Position numbers and translations under genes: made by a program
Part shown: piece after piece, positions 15,069 to 23,256 of the stretch
How positions within the stretch are numbered: the first letter of the stretch is position 1
Layout: the number at the start of each line of letters is the position of its first letter
Notes under the pieces: generated by a model
Seen by the model: the letters and a program-made list of their open reading frames with translations, nothing else
What the model was told of the DNA's origin: nothing
Databases searched by the model: none
NCBI GenBank assembly: GCA_965114465.1
Contig: CBCOYO010000034.1
Coordinates: 1 to 26,385 of the forward strand
DNA length: 26,385 nucleotides
From: COE1 sp965114465
GTDB taxonomy: Bacteria; Bacillota; Clostridia; Lachnospirales; Lachnospiraceae
Direction of reading: 5' to 3'

Positions 15069-15983
15069 TTGCCATCGAAAAAAAGAAAATCAATCTACCG
15101 AAAGCGAGTCGATTATTCTGATTTGCTTGCTGAACTAAATGCACAAAGTGCACGAAGAAAAAATATCCCAAATTCACACACCATACAGGCTGCTGCCTAT
15201 CAGCCTTCGCCGTTCCGCCAGCGAATACTAAGTGACGAGCGCATCAAATATCTATACGATATCGAAGACAATATTATTCATGATAAAAGCTGCAAACTTG
15301 CACGCAGTATTCCTGATGAAAGACTTTTGTACGGTGACCGTTATGACAACACCAAACAGAAATGCCCCGAATGCGCAGTTACTGCGTTTCTGCGTGAAGG
15401 AGCTAAGGATTTTGACTCTGTCAAAAAATATATAGAACTTTTTGAACAGATGCACCTCCATGATGGAATTGCACGCGAAATATATATCGAAAAAAAGATG
15501 AAAACAAGGGCAGGCACTGACGGCATTACCATTTGGTATCGGGAGGATTCATGGAAAATCAAGCCAGTTGACCGTCAAGGCAATGTGCAGCTTTGGCATA
15601 ATAATTATCGGCAGCTTGCGGAAGGAAAACGTGAATTTCTAGCAGGTTATCACTTACAGTTCACCAACACAGAAAGCACCAGCTTACGCATTGCTCTAAA
15701 TACGATTGAAACATACTCTTACGAATCACATATACAAAATCAATATCAGGGAATGGATCTTGTGATAGAAGAAAATACAAATGTTCTCCCTGAAACGGAC
15801 ACACAATCAGATACCCCATTAGTTTGGTCGTCTGAAACTCCTGTTCAGGGACAAGAGCAAACTTTTTCTATTCCCAATAAAATAACCAAACAGCCTCCTT
15901 CTTTATGGCAGAGATTTACTAGTTGGCTACGGTTGCTTTTTACCAAAAGCAGATTTTTTCGTCGCAACTCAACAACAGAATAA
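15069..15983 (+). CDS. Conserved-looking protein of unknown function, TTG start, possible metal site
   Basis: A 304-residue protein starting at TTG (AAGGTGAT just upstream; no ATG fits). The first ~45 residues are very basic (PSKKRKSIYRKRVDYSD). Residues ~65-110 hold a His/Cys set, HDKSCKLA followed by QKCPECAV, that could bind zinc. Residues ~115-225 form a predicted alpha/beta region (KKYIELFEQMHLHDGIAREIY, WYREDSWKIKPV). A Gln/Thr/Pro-rich linker then leads to a tryptophan- and arginine-rich end (LWQRFTSWLRLLFTKSRFFRR), an amphipathic membrane-binding candidate. I do not recognise the family. It is preceded by a strong promoter and tandem repeats, and followed by the hemerythrin gene with its own promoter. 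Confidence 0.78.
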   Translation: MPSKKRKSIYRKRVDYSDLLAELNAQSARRKNIPNSHTIQAAAYQPSPFRQRILSDERIKYLYDIEDNIIHDKSCKLARSIPDERLLYGDRYDNTKQKCPECAVTAFLREGAKDFDSVKKYIELFEQMHLHDGIAREIYIEKKMKTRAGTDGITIWYREDSWKIKPVDRQGNVQLWHNNYRQLAEGKREFLAGYHLQFTNTESTSLRIALNTIETYSYESHIQNQYQGMDLVIEENTNVLPETDTQSDTPLVWSSETPVQGQEQTFSIPNKITKQPPSLWQRFTSWLRLLFTKSRFFRRNSTTE

Positions 15984-16002
15984 AATTAAAAGTATCAAAC
16001 TA

Positions 16003-16030
16003 TTGTTTTTCCAATTTGTTATGATATAAT
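16003..16030 (+). promoter_or_regulatory. Promoter and structured leader of the hemerythrin gene
   Basis: TTGTTT (16003-16008), 16 bp, TATAAT (16025-16030). The ~115-nt leader contains TTTAGTTG/CAACTAAA (16052-16059 with 16089-16096) and a hairpin at 16106-16135 with a TAAGAAT/ATTCTTA core. The hairpin ends 5 bases before the GGAGAGGA ribosome-site region. Confidence 0.65.
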
Positions 16031-16154
16031 AATTAGGAACTGTATTCCATATTTAGTTGTTTTACTAATACAAAATACAAAATTGCCGCAACTAAAATAG
16101 TTAACGAACTGTTTAAGAATTCATTCTTACGGTTCTTAGGAGAGGACGAATATT

Positions 16155-16979
16155 ATGTTTGAATTTACAGACGACTGTATTATTGGTATTGACCAAATTG
16201 ACGACGAACATCGTTATCTTTTTGATGTATTAAATAGAGCCTATCTTCTTGTAACCACGGATTTTCAGATTGACCGTTATCAAGATCTAAAGACTATTAT
16301 TGAAGAGCTCGACAATTATGCAGAACAGCATTTTGCACATGAAGAAGCATATATGATGAAAATTTGCGATCCAGAGTTAATTCTCCAACGCGCGCAGCAT
16401 AGCTTTTTCCGCGATAAAATCCGCGAATTTGACTTTATTAATATTGACTTTGAAGAAGAACAACAACGTGTTCTTTCAGAGTTAGTCAGCTTCCTTGCTA
16501 AGTGGCTGTACCGACATATTCTAAGCAGTGATATCCTTATTGGAAAGCTTCCCTCATTAGAGGAATGGATGGTCAAAGAAAATCCCTGCGAATTTACAGA
16601 TAACTACCTTGTTGGCATCGACTTAATCGACAAAGAGCATAAAGAATTATTCCGCATTGTGGATAAGGCAAATCATCTAATAAAATCGTATGATGCTTCC
16701 TCTAGCTATGACAAAATTATTGAAATTTTAAATGAACTTAAAGAATATACCAAAGAGCACTTCGGCGACGAAGAAGAATTTATGGAAAGCATACATTATA
16801 AGGGAATTGAGGCTCAGAAACGTGCGCATGAAGCCTTTATCGACAAATTAGAAAATATTGATCTTAACGAGATTGAAAACAATCCGAACGAATATCTTCA
16901 GAATCTGCTGGAATTTCTGTTGGGCTGGCTAATTAACCATATTCTGCACACTGATAAGAAAATTGCGGAAGCGCTTTAA
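16155..16979 (+). CDS. Tandem two-domain bacteriohemerythrin
   Basis: Each hemerythrin domain binds a di-iron centre that carries or senses oxygen. This 274-residue protein has two complete copies. The first has His19, His59, Glu63 (HFAHEEAYM), His82 (AQHSFF), His121 and Asp126 (HILSSD). The second has His162, His202, Glu206 (HFGDEEEFM), His225, His262 and Asp267 (HILHTD). All expected iron ligands are present in both, so two oxygen sites are likely. Most bacteriohemerythrins have one domain of ~135 residues; here two are joined by a short linker (~LPSLEEWMVKENPC). In an anaerobe an oxygen-scavenging or sensing role is plausible. It is monocistronic, with its own promoter and a terminator at 17015-17069. 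Confidence 0.93.
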   Translation: MFEFTDDCIIGIDQIDDEHRYLFDVLNRAYLLVTTDFQIDRYQDLKTIIEELDNYAEQHFAHEEAYMMKICDPELILQRAQHSFFRDKIREFDFINIDFEEEQQRVLSELVSFLAKWLYRHILSSDILIGKLPSLEEWMVKENPCEFTDNYLVGIDLIDKEHKELFRIVDKANHLIKSYDASSSYDKIIEILNELKEYTKEHFGDEEEFMESIHYKGIEAQKRAHEAFIDKLENIDLNEIENNPNEYLQNLLEFLLGWLINHILHTDKKIAEAL

Positions 16980-17014
16980 TCGTTATCATTTGATTGGTAA
17001 TTACATAAAATCTC

Positions 17015-17069
17015 AGGGACTGCCTTTGCCTTCAATACCATTGCATATAACGCAAAGCAGTCCCTTTTT
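17015..17069 (+). terminator. Rho-independent terminator after the hemerythrin gene
   Basis: GGGACTGCCTTTGC pairs with GCAAAGCAGTCCC (one bulged C), followed by TTTTT. It lies between convergent genes and serves the plus-strand gene. Confidence 0.85.
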
Positions 17070-17092
17070 AGGTTCTTTATGTCCTTTTTTAT

Positions 17093-17740
17093 TTATAATT
17101 CTTTATTACCCATTAGCTTTGCTATCTCGTCCAGTGCTTCCTGTGCGTTGCGCTCCGGATTTAATTTATGGATATCCTCCGCCGTTAAAGGTTTCTTTTG
17201 ATAAGCTTTCTCCACGATGCTTTTGTCAATATCCATTTCATAGTAATCCTCTGCCCACTCTATCCATTTATCAGCATTCGGGCAGATATAGTCGAGCATA
17301 AAATCTTTTCCACCATCATCACCCTCAACAATCGTCTGGTTCCACTTGCCAGTTTGATTGTCATACCACATACAAAATGTCATTTCCATCAGTGAATCTT
17401 CATCTTCATAAATATCCAAAAAGTTACTTGGAATACCCTCATATGTTTCTTTAAAAAATTGATCATCCCATTCTTCTTTGGCATACTGGTTTAATTCATT
17501 TTCATGATCAAATCCTTTGATAAAAACACCATTTTCCTCAAAAAAAATATCCATTTCATTGCCAGAACCATCACTAACACAATATGCGGGAGTATCTGAC
17601 GTATACCGCTGCACCAGCCGAAGCCAGCTATCCTCCTCACTATTCATAATAATATCCAAAATCGCCTGCGCCTTTAAAAATGTTTCCAATTCCTGCGGAG
17701 GATAATATACAGGGTTGATATGCTGATAAATATTTTTCAT
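17093..17740 (-). CDS. Acidic soluble protein of unknown function
   Basis: A 215-residue, strongly acidic protein without signal peptide or membrane segment. Notable stretches are NPVYYPPQELETFLKAQ, DIFFEENGVFIKGFDHE, FLDIYEDEDSLMEMTFCMWY, KWIEWAEDYYEMDID and a helical C-terminus (NAQEALDEIAKLMGNKEL). The alternation of aromatic and acidic residues resembles small cytosolic immunity or SUKH-like proteins, but I cannot match one and do not assign a function. AAAGGAT is 10 bases before the ATG. It is convergent with the hemerythrin gene and downstream of the MerR gene by ~190 bp. That gap contains the short inverted repeat GCCGCACA/TGTGCGGC near 17818-17865. Confidence 0.75.
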   Translation of the reverse strand: MKNIYQHINPVYYPPQELETFLKAQAILDIIMNSEEDSWLRLVQRYTSDTPAYCVSDGSGNEMDIFFEENGVFIKGFDHENELNQYAKEEWDDQFFKETYEGIPSNFLDIYEDEDSLMEMTFCMWYDNQTGKWNQTIVEGDDGGKDFMLDYICPNADKWIEWAEDYYEMDIDKSIVEKAYQKKPLTAEDIHKLNPERNAQEALDEIAKLMGNKEL

Positions 17741-17927
17741 AGAATGGTATCCTTTCTTTTTATATCCTGCACGTTATATACTGCACGGCAAAAAGATATG
17801 CAGTACAATTGCGCAAGCCGCACACCACAAAGCGCAAAACGGCAATTTCCCTTTGTGCGGCTGTGGGTATTTTTTACAGTATTATAATAGCATAGTGAAA
17901 CAGCATATGCAATCAAAATATAACAGT

Positions 17928-18767
17928 TCAAACCAACATCCCATAATATCTCTGTATCGCTTCGCCCATATACTTCGCTGTTCCTGTACCGTATTGTTTA
18001 TCTTGTGCTTCGGCAAGATTTTCGCCTTGAAGATATTCTTTGGCTAGATCGAGTAAGAAATTCCGTGCGTTATCCAAATTCAACATCTTCTTATATAATT
18101 CACCCAATTTTGTCACCATAGCGTGTTCCTGTTCCTCGTTAGCATTTCCGATATGCACTGCGAAATCCTTTTGCAGCATATCCATCTCTACACGCAGATC
18201 CTCCATATTTTCAACAGGCTTATATGCTTCAATGATATTCTGTTTATTACCGTACCATTTTATTAAGGAAGTCTTTGTTTCATCACTGTTTAATGTCTGC
18301 TTTAGCTGGTTCTGATACGCTTCAAAACTGCCGCCGCCATATTTCTGGATAAATTGATCTAGCTGTTCTTTAGGGATATTCTGTTTCATTGTTTCGATAA
18401 TTGCTGTTATGTCATTTTCTTCAAATTCACTAAATTGCATTGTATTAACTCCTTTCATTACATCCGATATTAATTCAATAATTCCATTCAAACGGTTACG
18501 TTTTTGTTCCAGCATGGATTTTTGAGCCGCCAGCATCTGTTTGCGATCCAATGAGGGATTGTCCATAATATTTTGAATTTCCGCAAGTGGTATTTCCAAT
18601 TCTCGAAAAAACATAATTTCTTGTAGTTTTTCCAATGCCTTGCCATTATACAGACGATAACCAGCTTCCGAAACTGCTGTTGGTTTCAGCAGCCCAATCT
18701 CATCATAATATCGTAGTGTTCGTGTGCTCACCCCTGTTATTTTTGAAACTTCATTTATCGTTTTCAT
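17928..18767 (-). CDS. MerR-family regulator with TipAS drug-recognition domain
   Basis: A 279-residue regulator. Residues 1-70 are the MerR winged helix (INEVSKITGVSTRTLRYYDEIGLLKPTAVSEAGYRLY, then EKLQEIMFFRELEIPL). A dimerisation coiled coil spans ~75-115 (KQMLAAQKSMLEQKRNRLNGIIELI). Residues ~140-279 match the TipAS-type ligand domain (LDQFIQKYGGG, CHR-like helices, EYLQGENLAEAQDKQYG, YMGEAIQRYYGM). Relatives sense cationic peptides or drugs and activate their own promoter and efflux genes. AAGGAG lies 6 bases before the ATG. It diverges from the TetR operon; its own promoter was not clearly resolved. Confidence 0.9.
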   Translation of the reverse strand: MKTINEVSKITGVSTRTLRYYDEIGLLKPTAVSEAGYRLYNGKALEKLQEIMFFRELEIPLAEIQNIMDNPSLDRKQMLAAQKSMLEQKRNRLNGIIELISDVMKGVNTMQFSEFEENDITAIIETMKQNIPKEQLDQFIQKYGGGSFEAYQNQLKQTLNSDETKTSLIKWYGNKQNIIEAYKPVENMEDLRVEMDMLQKDFAVHIGNANEEQEHAMVTKLGELYKKMLNLDNARNFLLDLAKEYLQGENLAEAQDKQYGTGTAKYMGEAIQRYYGMLV

Positions 18768-18876
18768 ATCATTCTCCTTTCTCTATTATCCTAAACCTTT
18801 CCGCGGCGTTAATGTCAATACCAATTAAAAAAATAACCATTCTATTTTTGCGATAATATCTAGTACATAATTTATA

Positions 18877-18941
18877 TGAACGTGTTCAAAAAAGATTGAC
18901 AAACGAAAATTTATTGTTTATACTATTCTTGAACATGTTCA
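18877..18941 (+). promoter_or_regulatory. tetR-operon promoter flanked by two palindromic operators
   Basis: TTGACA (18896-18901), 17 bp, TATACT (18919-18924). Operator 1, TGAACGTGTTCA (18877-18888), lies just upstream of the -35. Operator 2, the perfect palindrome TGAACATGTTCA (18930-18941), covers the start point. Their centres are 53 bp apart, five helical turns, so two TetR dimers could sit on the same face. Autorepression by the TetR gene is the natural reading. Confidence 0.85.
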
Positions 18942-19161
18942 TTTTAATAATACATTTATTGTAATGATACCAGTAATACTAGTCCAGCTAAGAACTGTCA
19001 AGTGAGTTCTTGAAATGATTTCTGCTGGATGGTAAAGTCGCAAATGCGCACGAGAGTAGCTTTCATAAGTGCCCTTTCAAATGAAAGTTTCTCTCATTAC
19101 GTATGTACCAAAGTGACTTTACCCTTTTGTCGCGCAGTGACTTTCAATAGGAGGTGATAAA
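18942..19161 (+). promoter_or_regulatory. Long structured 5' leader of the tetR operon
   Basis: About 220 nt of leader with nested pairings. TCCAGC (18983-18988) pairs with GCTGGA (19024-19029) and encloses AAGAACT/AGTTCTT. GGTAAAGTC (19031-19039) pairs with GACTTTACC (19115-19123), followed by CTTTTG, and encloses a CTTTCA/TGAAAG hairpin. GTGACTTT recurs at 19137-19144 beside the ribosome site and could pair with AAAGTC instead. I match no known riboswitch class. Confidence 0.5.
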
Positions 19162-19710
19162 ATGCGAAAGAAAGATGATACCCTTCGCAATACTCTGCTT
19201 ACAGCAGCACAGGAAATCGCAGCTACAGAAGGTATTGATAAAATCAATATCCGTACCATTGCGCAAAAATGCGGCATTGCAACAGGTACTATTTACAATT
19301 ACTTCAGCAACAAAGACGAAATTCTTTTAGCACTAACAGAAAGTTACTGGCATAATGCATTACAACAAATGAAAAATGCTATTTATGCCAATTCTTTCTG
19401 CGGACAAATCCAAGAAATATTCCTATTTCTACGGGAACATATTAACCATTCCGCCGGAACACTTATGGGAAGCCTTGGCAACGCGGAAGCTGCTGGATAT
19501 TCCAGTATGGAATCCGCACAATCCGATTTAAAAGCAGCAATATTACAGTACATGGAACAAGACCCCAATATCCGCAGCGATATTTGGAATGACGCTTTTA
19601 CAAAGGAACAATTTATAAACTTTATTATGATAAACCTTATGACACTATTGAAATCACCAAAACCAGATATTGACTTTTTCATTTTAATATTAAACCGCAT
19701 TATATATTGA
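19162..19710 (+). CDS. TetR/AcrR-family repressor
   Basis: A 182-residue regulator with the standard N-terminal helix-turn-helix (LLTAAQEIAATEGIDKINIRTIAQKCGIATGTIYNYFSNKDEILLALTESYW, residues ~13-65) and a helical ligand/dimer domain. The ATG has AGGAGGTGATAA upstream. It is first in an operon with a 7-TM protein and an ArAE-family membrane protein. The two TGAAC..GTTCA palindromes around its promoter are the obvious operators. The ligand is unknown; an aromatic acid or other exported compound is an inference from the last gene. Confidence 0.92.
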   Translation: MRKKDDTLRNTLLTAAQEIAATEGIDKINIRTIAQKCGIATGTIYNYFSNKDEILLALTESYWHNALQQMKNAIYANSFCGQIQEIFLFLREHINHSAGTLMGSLGNAEAAGYSSMESAQSDLKAAILQYMEQDPNIRSDIWNDAFTKEQFINFIMINLMTLLKSPKPDIDFFILILNRIIY

Positions 19711-19743
19711 TAACACCCTTGACTATAAATAGGAGGATTTTTT

Positions 19744-20481
19744 ATGCCACAAGCAATTGCAGAAACCACATTTGACGTACTTTATCTCAGTTTTGCCATA
19801 ATAACAGGAATTATTATGCTGATAAAGGGAAGAAGCAGTCTTGTAAAAAAAGCAGGCTTGATGTCTGTACTTCTTGGCGCAGGCGATTCCTTTCATCTTG
19901 TGCCGCGCGCCTATGCTCTATGCACCACCGGGCTGGAAGCGCACGCCGCAGCTTTAGAATTTGGGAAATTTGTCACTTCGATTACAATGACGATTTTTTA
20001 TCTTATCCTTTATCATATCTGGTGCGACTATTATGAAATTGGCAAACGTATTGTATTTACCAAAACTGTACAGACTTCTGCTGAAGCCATGCCCTCAGCA
20101 GGATTTATCACGATCAAACGCAAAACCATTACCATTGTTATGTTGATATTGGCAGCTTTGCGCATTGGACTTTGTCTGCTTCCACAGAATCAATGGCTTT
20201 CTTATCGCCAGCCGCTTTTATATGGGATTTTGCGAAATATTCCATTTGCACTGATTGGACTGATTATTATATTTCTTTTTGCACAACAAAATAAACAGAA
20301 GAAAGACAGCGCCTTTCGCTTTATGCCGCTTGCGGTTGCACTTTCGTTTGGCTTTTATCTTCCCGTTGTGCTTTTTAGTGGTACTTTGCCGATTATCGGA
20401 ATGTTAATGATTCCCAAAACTCTTGCATATGTATGGATTATTTTAATGGGTTGGAAAATCTACCAGACACAAGTTGTATAA
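19744..20481 (+). CDS. Seven-helix integral membrane protein, unknown function
   Basis: A 245-residue protein with about seven membrane segments (~8-28, 37-55, 75-97, 125-145, 160-185, 195-215, 220-238). Signature-like stretches are LLGAGDSFHLVPRAY, LYHIWCDYYE and LLYGILRNIPFALIG. I have seen this type beside TetR regulators in clostridia but know no function. AGGAGG sits 7 bases before the ATG, 33 bp after tetR. It contains a conserved-looking His in helix 2 and Arg/Asn near helix 5, which could mark a ligand pocket. It is likely co-transcribed with tetR and the gene after it. Confidence 0.82.
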   Translation: MPQAIAETTFDVLYLSFAIITGIIMLIKGRSSLVKKAGLMSVLLGAGDSFHLVPRAYALCTTGLEAHAAALEFGKFVTSITMTIFYLILYHIWCDYYEIGKRIVFTKTVQTSAEAMPSAGFITIKRKTITIVMLILAALRIGLCLLPQNQWLSYRQPLLYGILRNIPFALIGLIIIFLFAQQNKQKKDSAFRFMPLAVALSFGFYLPVVLFSGTLPIIGMLMIPKTLAYVWIILMGWKIYQTQVV

Positions 20482-20503
20482 TATTATAGATTTTATTGCT
20501 TTT

Positions 20504-20569
20504 TCCGCCTAAAAATGATACGATACCAACAGAAATATCCAATATATAACATCGTGTCTTTTGGGCGGA
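20504..20569 (+). promoter_or_regulatory. Strong intercistronic hairpin directly before the ArAE gene
   Basis: TCCGCCTAAAA (20504-20514) pairs with TTTTGGGCGGA (20559-20569; one T-G), continued inside by GATACGAT with ATCGTGTC. This gives ~19 pairs with a small bulge. There is no T-tract, and the ribosome site (ATAGGAG) starts at the hairpin foot, so it could control translation or protect a processed 3' mRNA. Confidence 0.75.
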
Positions 20570-20580
20570 TAGGAGCATCT

Positions 20581-21603
20581 ATGAAAAACGGGAAAGAATT
20601 AAAACGAATTTTACTGCTTGCGCTGAAAATATCCGTTGGGAGCAGCGCAGCAATCTATATTGCACAAAGACTAGGGCTGGAGTATGCCGTTTCCGCCGGA
20701 ACCATTACACTGTTAACACTTCTTGCAACCAAATGGGAAACGGTACGACTTTCTATTTTCCGCATTATCACTTTTGTGCTGTCAATCGCACTTGCATGGC
20801 TGGCGTTTGCACATATTGACAGCACATGGCTTTCCTATGGTATTTTTGTCTTTACTATGGTGTTTTTGTGCGAAAAAATGGGGCGGCGCGCAACGATTTC
20901 CGTTAACGCCGTAGTAGGCGCACATCTGCTGACCAGCCACAATTTTACAAGCGCTTCGATATGGAATGAATTTCAACTTGTAATTATCGGTGTCAGCATC
21001 GCAGTTCTTTTAAATCTGTTTCAAGACAACCGCAATCACAAGAAATATATTATTAGCAATATGCGCCATACCGAACATCAGTTGCAATCTATTATGCGTG
21101 AACTTGCTGCCTATCTATCGAATCAAGAAATGCAGCAAAATGTTTGGGAGGATATTTGTTTGCTTGAAGAGGAGCTTCACCGTTTTACGCGGGAAGCTTA
21201 TGAATATCAGGAAAATACATTTCAGTCGCATCCTGTATACTATATTGAATATTTTCAAATGCGGACAGGGCAGTGCCGTATATTACATAACCTTCATGCC
21301 GAAATGAAGAAAATCCGCACCATGCCAAGGCAGGCAAAAATAATTGCTGATTATATGCTGTACTTAGTGGAATACGTTGTTGAAGTAAATGAACCATCTG
21401 AACAAATTCATAGGCTACATGGCATTTTTGAAAATATGAAAGTAGAAGAACTACCCAAAACAAGAGAAGAATTTGAAAGCCGCGCAGTTTTGTACCATAT
21501 TTTAATGGATATTGAAGACTTCCTATTATATAAGTCCCGTTTTGTAAAAGGTTTGGATGAACGGCAGTTAAAAAAATATTGGCGCTATGGCAATCATAAG
21601 TAA
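20581..21603 (+). CDS. Aromatic acid exporter family (ArAE/FUSC-like) membrane protein
   Basis: A 340-residue protein. The N-terminal half has four to six short membrane helices typical of the ArAE_1 type (LLLALKISVGSSAAIYIAQRLG, SAGTITLLTLL, WETVRLSIFRIITFVLSIALAWLAF, VNAVVGAHLLTSHNF, LVIIGVSIAVLLNLF). The cytoplasmic C-terminal half is helical and carries DNRNHKKYI, QEMQQNVWEDICLLEEEL and HPVYYIEYFQMRTGQCRILHNL. I start at 20581 because ATAGGAG precedes it; the frame opens earlier at 20515 without a site. It is the last gene of the tetR operon, and a palindromic element begins 5 bp after its stop. Transport of aromatic acids is a family label, not shown for this subgroup. Confidence 0.85.
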   Translation: MKNGKELKRILLLALKISVGSSAAIYIAQRLGLEYAVSAGTITLLTLLATKWETVRLSIFRIITFVLSIALAWLAFAHIDSTWLSYGIFVFTMVFLCEKMGRRATISVNAVVGAHLLTSHNFTSASIWNEFQLVIIGVSIAVLLNLFQDNRNHKKYIISNMRHTEHQLQSIMRELAAYLSNQEMQQNVWEDICLLEEELHRFTREAYEYQENTFQSHPVYYIEYFQMRTGQCRILHNLHAEMKKIRTMPRQAKIIADYMLYLVEYVVEVNEPSEQIHRLHGIFENMKVEELPKTREEFESRAVLYHILMDIEDFLLYKSRFVKGLDERQLKKYWRYGNHK

Positions 21604-21608
21604 AGTGT

Positions 21609-21710
21609 ATGGGGCTGTCGCATTAAGGAAAACAGATTCAAGATATTATAGTACTGTGTTGTGCTTTACACTGTATCTTGTATCATTAAAACTTATTGTG
21701 ACAGCCCCAT
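21609..21710. repeat. Palindromic MITE-like element, copy 3 (after the ArAE stop)
   Basis: The outer arm ATGGGGCTGTCGCA pairs with TGTGACAGCCCCAT; the inner CAAGATAT arms pair with TATCTTG. Reverse-complemented, it aligns with the copies at 1601 and 12135, so it sits in the opposite orientation. It starts 5 bp beyond a stop codon. There is no T-tract. Confidence 0.88.
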
Positions 21711-22242
21711 AATATTACATTCTGAATAGAAGTTCGAAATTAACAAATATTATCATAAGCACTAAATTTACCAAATCACTCAAGATTAAAACGCTTATAA
21801 GTCGACGCAATTGACATACTTTCGCTTTCACGAATATAAGTTAAAAAATGTTAATTTTTTGTAAATTATAAGATTTTTGTGCAAAATGATGCAACTTTGA
21901 TGCATTTATGGTTTATGATATCCTTTGAAGCCGGCAAAATCTATAGAAATCTGTTTGATCAGGCAAAAAAGAATGCACCGGCGTACAGCATTATAGCCAG
22001 CAATGGATACATAATTTATTTTAGCGTTTGCGTCCATACCCATAACACCGCTTCTTCCTTCCCGTTTTAACGCAAATAATCGGAATAACCATATATTCTG
22101 CGCAAACTATAATGCTGTATGAGATAAGACATCTTTATTAAGAACTTAGAAACTGTAGAAAAATAAGTGACACATCTTGAAGAAATATCCTGCGCAATCT
22201 GAGCACTTATTTTCCTTCAATTCTTTAGGAGGCATTTACTAT
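21711..22242. other. Gene-free stretch before the deacetylase gene
   Basis: I find no supported gene. Short frames exist on both strands (for example plus 21879-22070), but none has a ribosome site or family resemblance. An AAGCCGGCAAAATC/GCACCGGCG section is less AT-rich than its surroundings and may be a remnant. A TATAAT-like box near 22108 lacks a good -35. Confidence 0.5.
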
Positions 22243-23226
22243 ATGAAATACAAGCAATTTATTATCCTGCTTTTTGCGGCAATACTCACCATAATTCTAA
22301 CAGGCTGCAGTTCAACCAAAAACAAGGAAGTAACAACAACCGTCAAAACAGACACAAAATCACAGGAAAACAACGTTTCCTTTGCCGAAATATCAAAGTC
22401 AAACAATACAACATCCCCAGAAAATATAGAAAACGACAACAAAGAACCAGAAACGAATCCTTCTACCGAAAATGCAGAAACTGCCAATACCACAGCCGAA
22501 AATAATTCACCTGCACCACGCAATCCACTAGTATTACAGTCCGAGGACTGGGGTTTAAACTTCGTTGAAGAAGGCAGTCAACCCAAAGGCAACGCCGACG
22601 CAGCCGACTTGGCAGCATATAATGCTTATTTTGTAGGCAGCGACAGCGAAAAAGTTATTTATCTAACATTTGACTGCGGTTACGAAAATGGAAATACAGA
22701 ACCTATTTTAGATGCACTGAAAAAACACAATGTGCCTGCCACATTTTTTGTAGTAGGACATTTCTTGGAAACAGCTCCAGAGCTGGTACAGCGTATGGTA
22801 GAAGATGGGCACACTGTAGGAAATCACACCTATCATCATCCTGATATGTCTGCGATTTCCACAATTGAAGATTTTCAGAAGGAAGTAGATGACGTAGCAG
22901 ATTTATTTCACGAAATTACAGGTACCGAATTATCCAAATACTACCGCGCACCACAAGGAAAATGCAATGAATCCAATCTTGCAATGGCACAGCAGCTTGG
23001 ATATGCTACGATTTTTTGGAGTCTTGCCTATGTGGATTGGGATACGGAGCACCAACCCAGCCGCAGCGATGCACTGGACAAGCTTACAAAGCGCATTCAC
23101 TCTGGCGCAGTCGTACTTTTGCATAACACTTCCCAGACGAATGGGCAAATTCTGGATGAACTATTAACGAAATGGGAGGAGATGGGCTATACATTCCGTC
23201 CACTTTCGGATTTATGCGGCGCATAA
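22243..23226 (+). CDS. PdaA-like polysaccharide (peptidoglycan) deacetylase, lipoprotein
   Basis: A 327-residue NodB-type deacetylase. Residues 1-22 are a lipoprotein signal (LFAAILTIILTGCSS, Cys at ~22). A Thr/Asn/Glu-rich linker runs to about 95, and the catalytic domain follows. Metal and catalytic motifs are TFDCGYENG (motif 1, Cys at the second acidic position as in many clostridial relatives), GNHTYHHPDM (motif 2), YYRAPQGKCNE (motif 3) and VVLLHN (motif 5). The pattern, including WGLNF near the domain start and FWSLAYVDWD, fits the delta-lactam-forming PdaA group acting on muramic acid residues. I chose the ATG at 22243 (AGGAGG upstream) over the frame opening at 22177. The metallophosphoesterase gene follows by 30 bp. 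Confidence 0.92.
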   Translation: MKYKQFIILLFAAILTIILTGCSSTKNKEVTTTVKTDTKSQENNVSFAEISKSNNTTSPENIENDNKEPETNPSTENAETANTTAENNSPAPRNPLVLQSEDWGLNFVEEGSQPKGNADAADLAAYNAYFVGSDSEKVIYLTFDCGYENGNTEPILDALKKHNVPATFFVVGHFLETAPELVQRMVEDGHTVGNHTYHHPDMSAISTIEDFQKEVDDVADLFHEITGTELSKYYRAPQGKCNESNLAMAQQLGYATIFWSLAYVDWDTEHQPSRSDALDKLTKRIHSGAVVLLHNTSQTNGQILDELLTKWEEMGYTFRPLSDLCGA

Positions 23227-23256
23227 TACTCCTATCTTTGGAAAGGAATTGCAATT

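Noticed and set aside
19031..19128. GGTAAAGTC...GACTTTACC + CTTTTG as an intrinsic terminator or known riboswitch
   Set aside because: The loop is ~75 nt, the T-tract is short, and I could not match any riboswitch consensus; reported only as a structured leader.
21879..22070. 63-codon frame in the gap before the deacetylase
   Set aside because: No ribosome site, no family resemblance, and composition like the surrounding non-coding DNA.
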